Position numbers and translations under genes: made by a program. 64,000 nucleotides of DNA, from positions 6,395,962 to 6,459,961 of the forward strand of contig NC_067208.1 of NCBI RefSeq assembly GCF_026262505.1, in the 5' to 3' direction. The notes beneath the pieces were generated by a model. It saw only the letters and a program-made list of their open reading frames with translations, did not search any database and was not told the DNA's origin. Source of the DNA: Trichomonas vaginalis G3. Its lineage: Eukaryota > Parabasalia > Trichomonadida > Trichomonadidae. This document shows, in pieces, positions 60,742-64,000 of the stretch. Numbering within the stretch: position 1 is the stretch's first letter; each line of letters opens with the position of its first letter.

Positions 60742-61782
60742 GGGGGCACCCGCATGTACGTTTATTTGAGAGGAGGAGGATTACCCTCTTAATTTTGAAA
60801 GCTTCGTTAACTTAATATCTCGATGAATATTGGATTAAAATTGAATTTGCCCATACCAATATATCTGATACAATATCCTTAAGTTTTACTAAAAAGAATT
60901 TTTTAAAATCCCTGCAGATTCGGGGATTTTTAAATTTTTTGATTTTTTTCGAAAATTTTTCGGGAAAAAAAATATTTTCAGAAGAGCCTTAACGGCTAAG
61001 TTTTATGTTTAATGTTGAGTATCAAAAAGAATGGGCATCTGATATAGCCATCATATATCCCAGAAGCAAATAAAATTCTGACTTTTTAAGCATAAAAAAT
61101 GAAATTTTATTTTTGCAAAAAACAGGCCACCCGGATGTACGTTTATTTGAGAGGAGGAGGATTAAATTTTTGAAAGCACTAAAATTTGTAAATATGCTAG
61201 TTAGATAATAATATGCATTATTTTAAAAAATAAAAATTAAAGCACGTTAAAATCTTTTTTGATGAATTTTTACAAAAGCTACTCAGGATAATGCAAGATA
61301 TGAGTAGTTAAACATAAAATTCAAATCAGATTTTACTTATAATAAATATTTTAAATTTCCGAAAATTAAGTTCAGATCGACTCTATACGTAGTAAATACT
61401 AAATAAGGTGCCAAAAACCTATTAAACAGTATCAAAACTATCAAGATTGTAATGTTTTTGAAGAAAAATTTATAGAATTATGGACTTCAAACAGATATTA
61501 TGTAAATAAAAATAATCTAATGAATTTATTTATTCGTATAATAGCAGTAATAAGTCGATTATTCACTTCTACTTCTGAGATTTGAATTTAATTTCGACAG
61601 AAAAAGAGATTCAAGAGGAAAATACTAGGGGATACAAACAGCCACCATGACAGGATTATTATGGAGCCAAGTTGTATTTTTTGATATTTTTAGAGTTTTC
61701 CTACCTTATTTAGGTACCAAGTTATTGCTTAAAAATTAAGGTTCTAAATTCTGAAGTTTACATGATCCTCCCGGGCGCACCC
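60742..61782. mobile_element. 1.0-kb TTAA-flanked MITE
   Basis: TTAA at 60738-60741 and 61783-61786. The ends are GGGGGCACCCG (left) and GGGTGCGCCCG (right, inverted), 9 of 11 identical. A 40-base piece with ATGTACGTTTATTTGAGAGG lies near the left end and again at 61132, as an internal direct repeat. No coding region. It lies 48 bases past the C2-gene stop, so it may overlap that gene's 3' end. Confidence 0.65.
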
Positions 61783-61873
61783 TTAACATTCAAAAAATAT
61801 TGATAAAATACATTTTAAACAATGCAAAAAACTTTAAAAATAATTTGAATGAAGAAGCAGATAGTAATTATTT

Positions 61874-62614
61874 TTATAAATACATATAACGAGGAATAAT
61901 AGAAGATTGACTTTCTTCTTTTCGCTCAGGAGATAAAATCCCCTGTAATTTGAGGTTCTTGTATGAGAAGTATGCTACCAAAGAGCCAAGTAATAATCCG
62001 GCAAGTACATCATCTGGATATGCGCGGCGACAAACGATTTCAACGGCTCCAACTATTAAAGACCATACAATTGGTATGACTTTAAATAGAGCTGAGAACA
62101 TTGAATCTGATTTCCAATAGTCGATCAGTACATTTGTGAGAAAAATACCAGAAGCTGCTGCCTCGCATGCACTGCGTGATGGGAATGATGTAAATTGTGC
62201 AATAAGATCATGTCCTGTTAGATAGAATGAGCAAACATCAACGGATGCGACAGTGCAAATTTGTTCTGTATCAGGCATTGGTCGTTGGACGATTTTCTTG
62301 ATGATTGACGTAACAAAGCATGAAAATGAAATCGAAAATAAGTACGAAGTTATATTTTTGAGAATGTAAGAATAAGATTGGAAAATTAAGGTAAGTAAAA
62401 TAATTAAGGCTGATCCGATTCCGTATGTAAAGATACACAAGTAGCCATACGAAAAGATACCTAATTTCGTTTTTTGATCAATGAATGAGTAAGCCCAAGG
62501 ATAATTTTGAGATTTTAATGGTGCATATTCAATGCAATATCCAGCAACGAGAAGGCCAATTACTGTTATTATATCTAAGATGCAAAATTTGCGAATATAT
62601 AAGAGGAATCCCAT
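61874..62614 (-). CDS. PAP2/lipid-phosphate-phosphatase-like protein with degenerate active site
   Basis: 246 residues with about six membrane spans, the size and topology of LPP-type phosphatidate phosphatases. All three PAP2 signature regions are recognisable but altered. Motif 1 KKIVQRPMPD has Met113 in place of the Arg of K-x6-RP. Motif 2 SFPSRSACE replaces the PSGH core. Motif 3 RRAYPDDVLAG keeps the DVLAG end but lacks the nucleophilic His. The fold is therefore probably kept while catalysis is lost. A role as a lipid-binding or regulatory pseudoenzyme is inferred. Confidence 0.7.
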   Translation of the reverse strand: MGFLLYIRKFCILDIITVIGLLVAGYCIEYAPLKSQNYPWAYSFIDQKTKLGIFSYGYLCIFTYGIGSALIILLTLIFQSYSYILKNITSYLFSISFSCFVTSIIKKIVQRPMPDTEQICTVASVDVCSFYLTGHDLIAQFTSFPSRSACEAAASGIFLTNVLIDYWKSDSMFSALFKVIPIVWSLIVGAVEIVCRRAYPDDVLAGLLLGSLVAYFSYKNLKLQGILSPERKEESQSSIIPRYMYL

Positions 62615-62645
62615 AAAGAATAAAAAAATTAAAAATCGATGAAAA

Positions 62646-62651
62646 AAGTGA
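62646..62651 (-). promoter_or_regulatory. Possible initiator for the PAP2-like gene
   Basis: TCACTT on the minus strand, about 32 bases before the ATG at 62614. Fits TCAYTW but lies further out than is common. Confidence 0.35.
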
Positions 62652-62913
62652 CAAAACTATGAAATCATCATGAGATCGATTAATTCTGATTTCTTATTCT
62701 AAATATGATATCTCTTTGAGTTATACATTGAAAACATTAGGTTATTTTTGCAATAATTGTCATTTTCGATGAATTTGATATCAAAATTCAAAGAAAAAAT
62801 TAAAATTATCGAACAAAAGATAATTTAAAAGTTAGTTTATTGGTTAAATTTTGAAAGATATTTAATTGGAAAGAAGAATTAGAGAATTTACCTAATAATA
62901 TCAAAAAGTATAT

Positions 62914-64000
62914 TTATTCATTTACGTTAATAATATCAGTTATATCAATAACAGCTACAGTAGCATTTGCCAAACACATTGCAATATATTTTCCAGTTGG
63001 ATCCCAATGAGCTTCAAACATTCCACTCTTTGCCTCATAATAAGCAACAAGAGCTTGATCACTAGTACGCCAAACATATAATGTATTATCAATACCTCCA
63101 GAAACGAAATAATTTCCTTTCGGAGAGAAACAAATAGTATAAATAGGCTGTGTGTGTTTTGTAAGAATGCGGATGCATTGCTGGGTTGTTACATCCCAAA
63201 GTCTGACAGAGAAATCAAATGCGCCAGATGCGAGAATCTTTGGATCACCTGGGCACCACTTGATTGTATATACATGGTGTGTATGTCCTTGTAGGATAAT
63301 TGGGTTTGCGCGCTCAAATGGACGCCAAATTCTAATTGTTTTATCATCTGAGCAACTTGCGAGTAATTTCTTTGTAGGATCCCATGTGATCTTATTTACT
63401 TCACATTTGTGGCCTTCAAAAACGTGTAAAGGTGTTTGTTGGCCAACTTTCCAAACAGCAACGGTAGAATCGCCAGAACATGAAGCAAATATCGAATTAT
63501 CACGCCAGTCGAGATCAAGAACATAACTCTTGTGATGTGAGAAGACTTGGCGCATTTCTCCCGTATTTGCATTCCATAAAATTATCTTTTTATCGGAAGA
63601 ACCCGTAAGAAGGTTAGTTCCGTCCGGAGAGAATTGAACTGTAAAGACAGGGCCAACGTGATGTCCAAGAACAAACCTAAGTTCGCCTTTGTAAGTCCAT
63701 AATCTCGCAGTACCATCATAACAACCAGTAGCGAGAAGAGTACTGTCAGGATTCCATGCTAATGTGGCAATGTCTTTGCTGCTACGCTCTTGTTGAGCGT
63801 GATCTAATATGTAATGTTGATAATATTCACGGTCACGAATTTTCCAGATAATTGTTGTCGCATCAGAGCTGCCTGTAGCCAAGAGCTTACCATCATGAGT
63901 CCAGGCACCGCAATAAACGTCTCCGATGTGTCCATCTAAAATGAGAACAGATGATTGCGGAATTTGAATTGGATCTGGTATCTTGACGGCAGGTTTTGGA
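62914..64000 (-). CDS. TBL1: TBL1-like WD40 repeat protein (5' end outside the window)
   Basis: The frame is open from the right edge, giving 361 visible residues with about eight WD40 blades: GHIGDVYCGAWTHDGKLLATGSS, DIATLAWNPDSTLLATGCYDG, GPVFTVQFSPDGTNLLTGSSD, and so on to GNYFVSGGIDNTLYVW. Blade order and phrases such as ASCSDDKTIRIW and LQGHTHHVYTIKWCPGDPKILAS match the TBL1/Ebi/SIF2 group, which scaffolds histone-deacetylase corepressor complexes. The LisH and F-box-like N-terminus expected of this family would lie outside the window. The first in-frame ATG inside the window is at 63882, but homology extends upstream of it. Confidence 0.82.
   Translation of the reverse strand, partial: PKPAVKIPDPIQIPQSSVLILDGHIGDVYCGAWTHDGKLLATGSSDATTIIWKIRDREYYQHYILDHAQQERSSKDIATLAWNPDSTLLATGCYDGTARLWTYKGELRFVLGHHVGPVFTVQFSPDGTNLLTGSSDKKIILWNANTGEMRQVFSHHKSYVLDLDWRDNSIFASCSGDSTVAVWKVGQQTPLHVFEGHKCEVNKITWDPTKKLLASCSDDKTIRIWRPFERANPIILQGHTHHVYTIKWCPGDPKILASGAFDFSVRLWDVTTQQCIRILTKHTQPIYTICFSPKGNYFVSGGIDNTLYVWRTSDQALVAYYEAKSGMFEAHWDPTGKYIAMCLANATVAVIDITDIINVNE

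Overview
The window looks like nuclear DNA of a trichomonad, most likely Trichomonas vaginalis. It is AT-rich, its host genes show no visible introns, several start codons have a TCAYTW initiator 10-40 bases upstream, it carries BspA-type leucine-rich-repeat surface-protein pieces, and it holds a Maverick/Polinton with KilA-N genes. Residue 45 of the triosephosphate isomerase is Val, which from memory matches the TvTIM2 isoform.

Host genes on the left (1-9.5 kb): the tail of an unknown gene, triosephosphate isomerase, a tRNA-splicing endonuclease subunit of the Sen34 type, a small membrane protein, a NAP1/NCKAP1-like SCAR/WAVE subunit, a GT8-like membrane protein, and the first of three tandem glycine-rich (ALK/LTK-type Gly_rich) paralogues. 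Host genes on the right (45-64 kb): a TMEM115/rhomboid-like membrane protein, a small unknown gene, a Sec23/Sec24-like COPII protein, a secreted beta-helix-like protein, a BspA fragment, a C2-domain protein with a Pro/Tyr-rich tail, a PAP2-like protein with degenerate catalytic motifs, and a TBL1-like WD40 protein that runs off the right edge.

Mobile DNA makes up roughly 60% of the window. (1) A 25.3-kb Maverick/Polinton (9799-35136) has long terminal inverted repeats and a 5-bp target duplication. It sits inside the glycine-rich gene array. Its left half (capsid, SF3 helicase, packaging ATPase, KilA-N genes) is broken many times; its right half (integrase, phage-like fibre, D12 methyltransferase, HNH gene, small basic/amphipathic proteins) looks whole. 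(2) An 801-bp element lies inside one Maverick KilA-N gene and contains two copies of a cloverleaf of long hairpins. (3) A 1.0-kb TA-flanked MITE lies between two glycine-rich paralogues. (4) A 5.6-kb element (39410-45043) has 1.5-1.7-kb, nearly identical terminal inverted repeats and a 6-bp target duplication. Each arm carries two genes, and the centre carries a single primase-helicase. It has no capsid gene and no integrase. It shares a KilA-N gene, promoter-like sequence and a noncoding block with the Maverick, so it may be a Maverick satellite comparable to a transpoviron. (5) A Kolobok-type TTAA transposon (50178-55453) has an intact transposase and a second TTAA element nested in it. (6) A 1.0-kb TTAA MITE follows the C2 gene.

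How the parts relate: the Maverick and the 5.6-kb element seem to exchange sequence. They share about 93% similar KilA-N DNA by eye, a block of about 50 bp next to variable short-repeat cores, and an upstream motif. In several noncoding Maverick blocks the short repeat cores change together on both arms of an inverted repeat while the scaffold stays constant. All identities and family calls are by eye; no searches were run.
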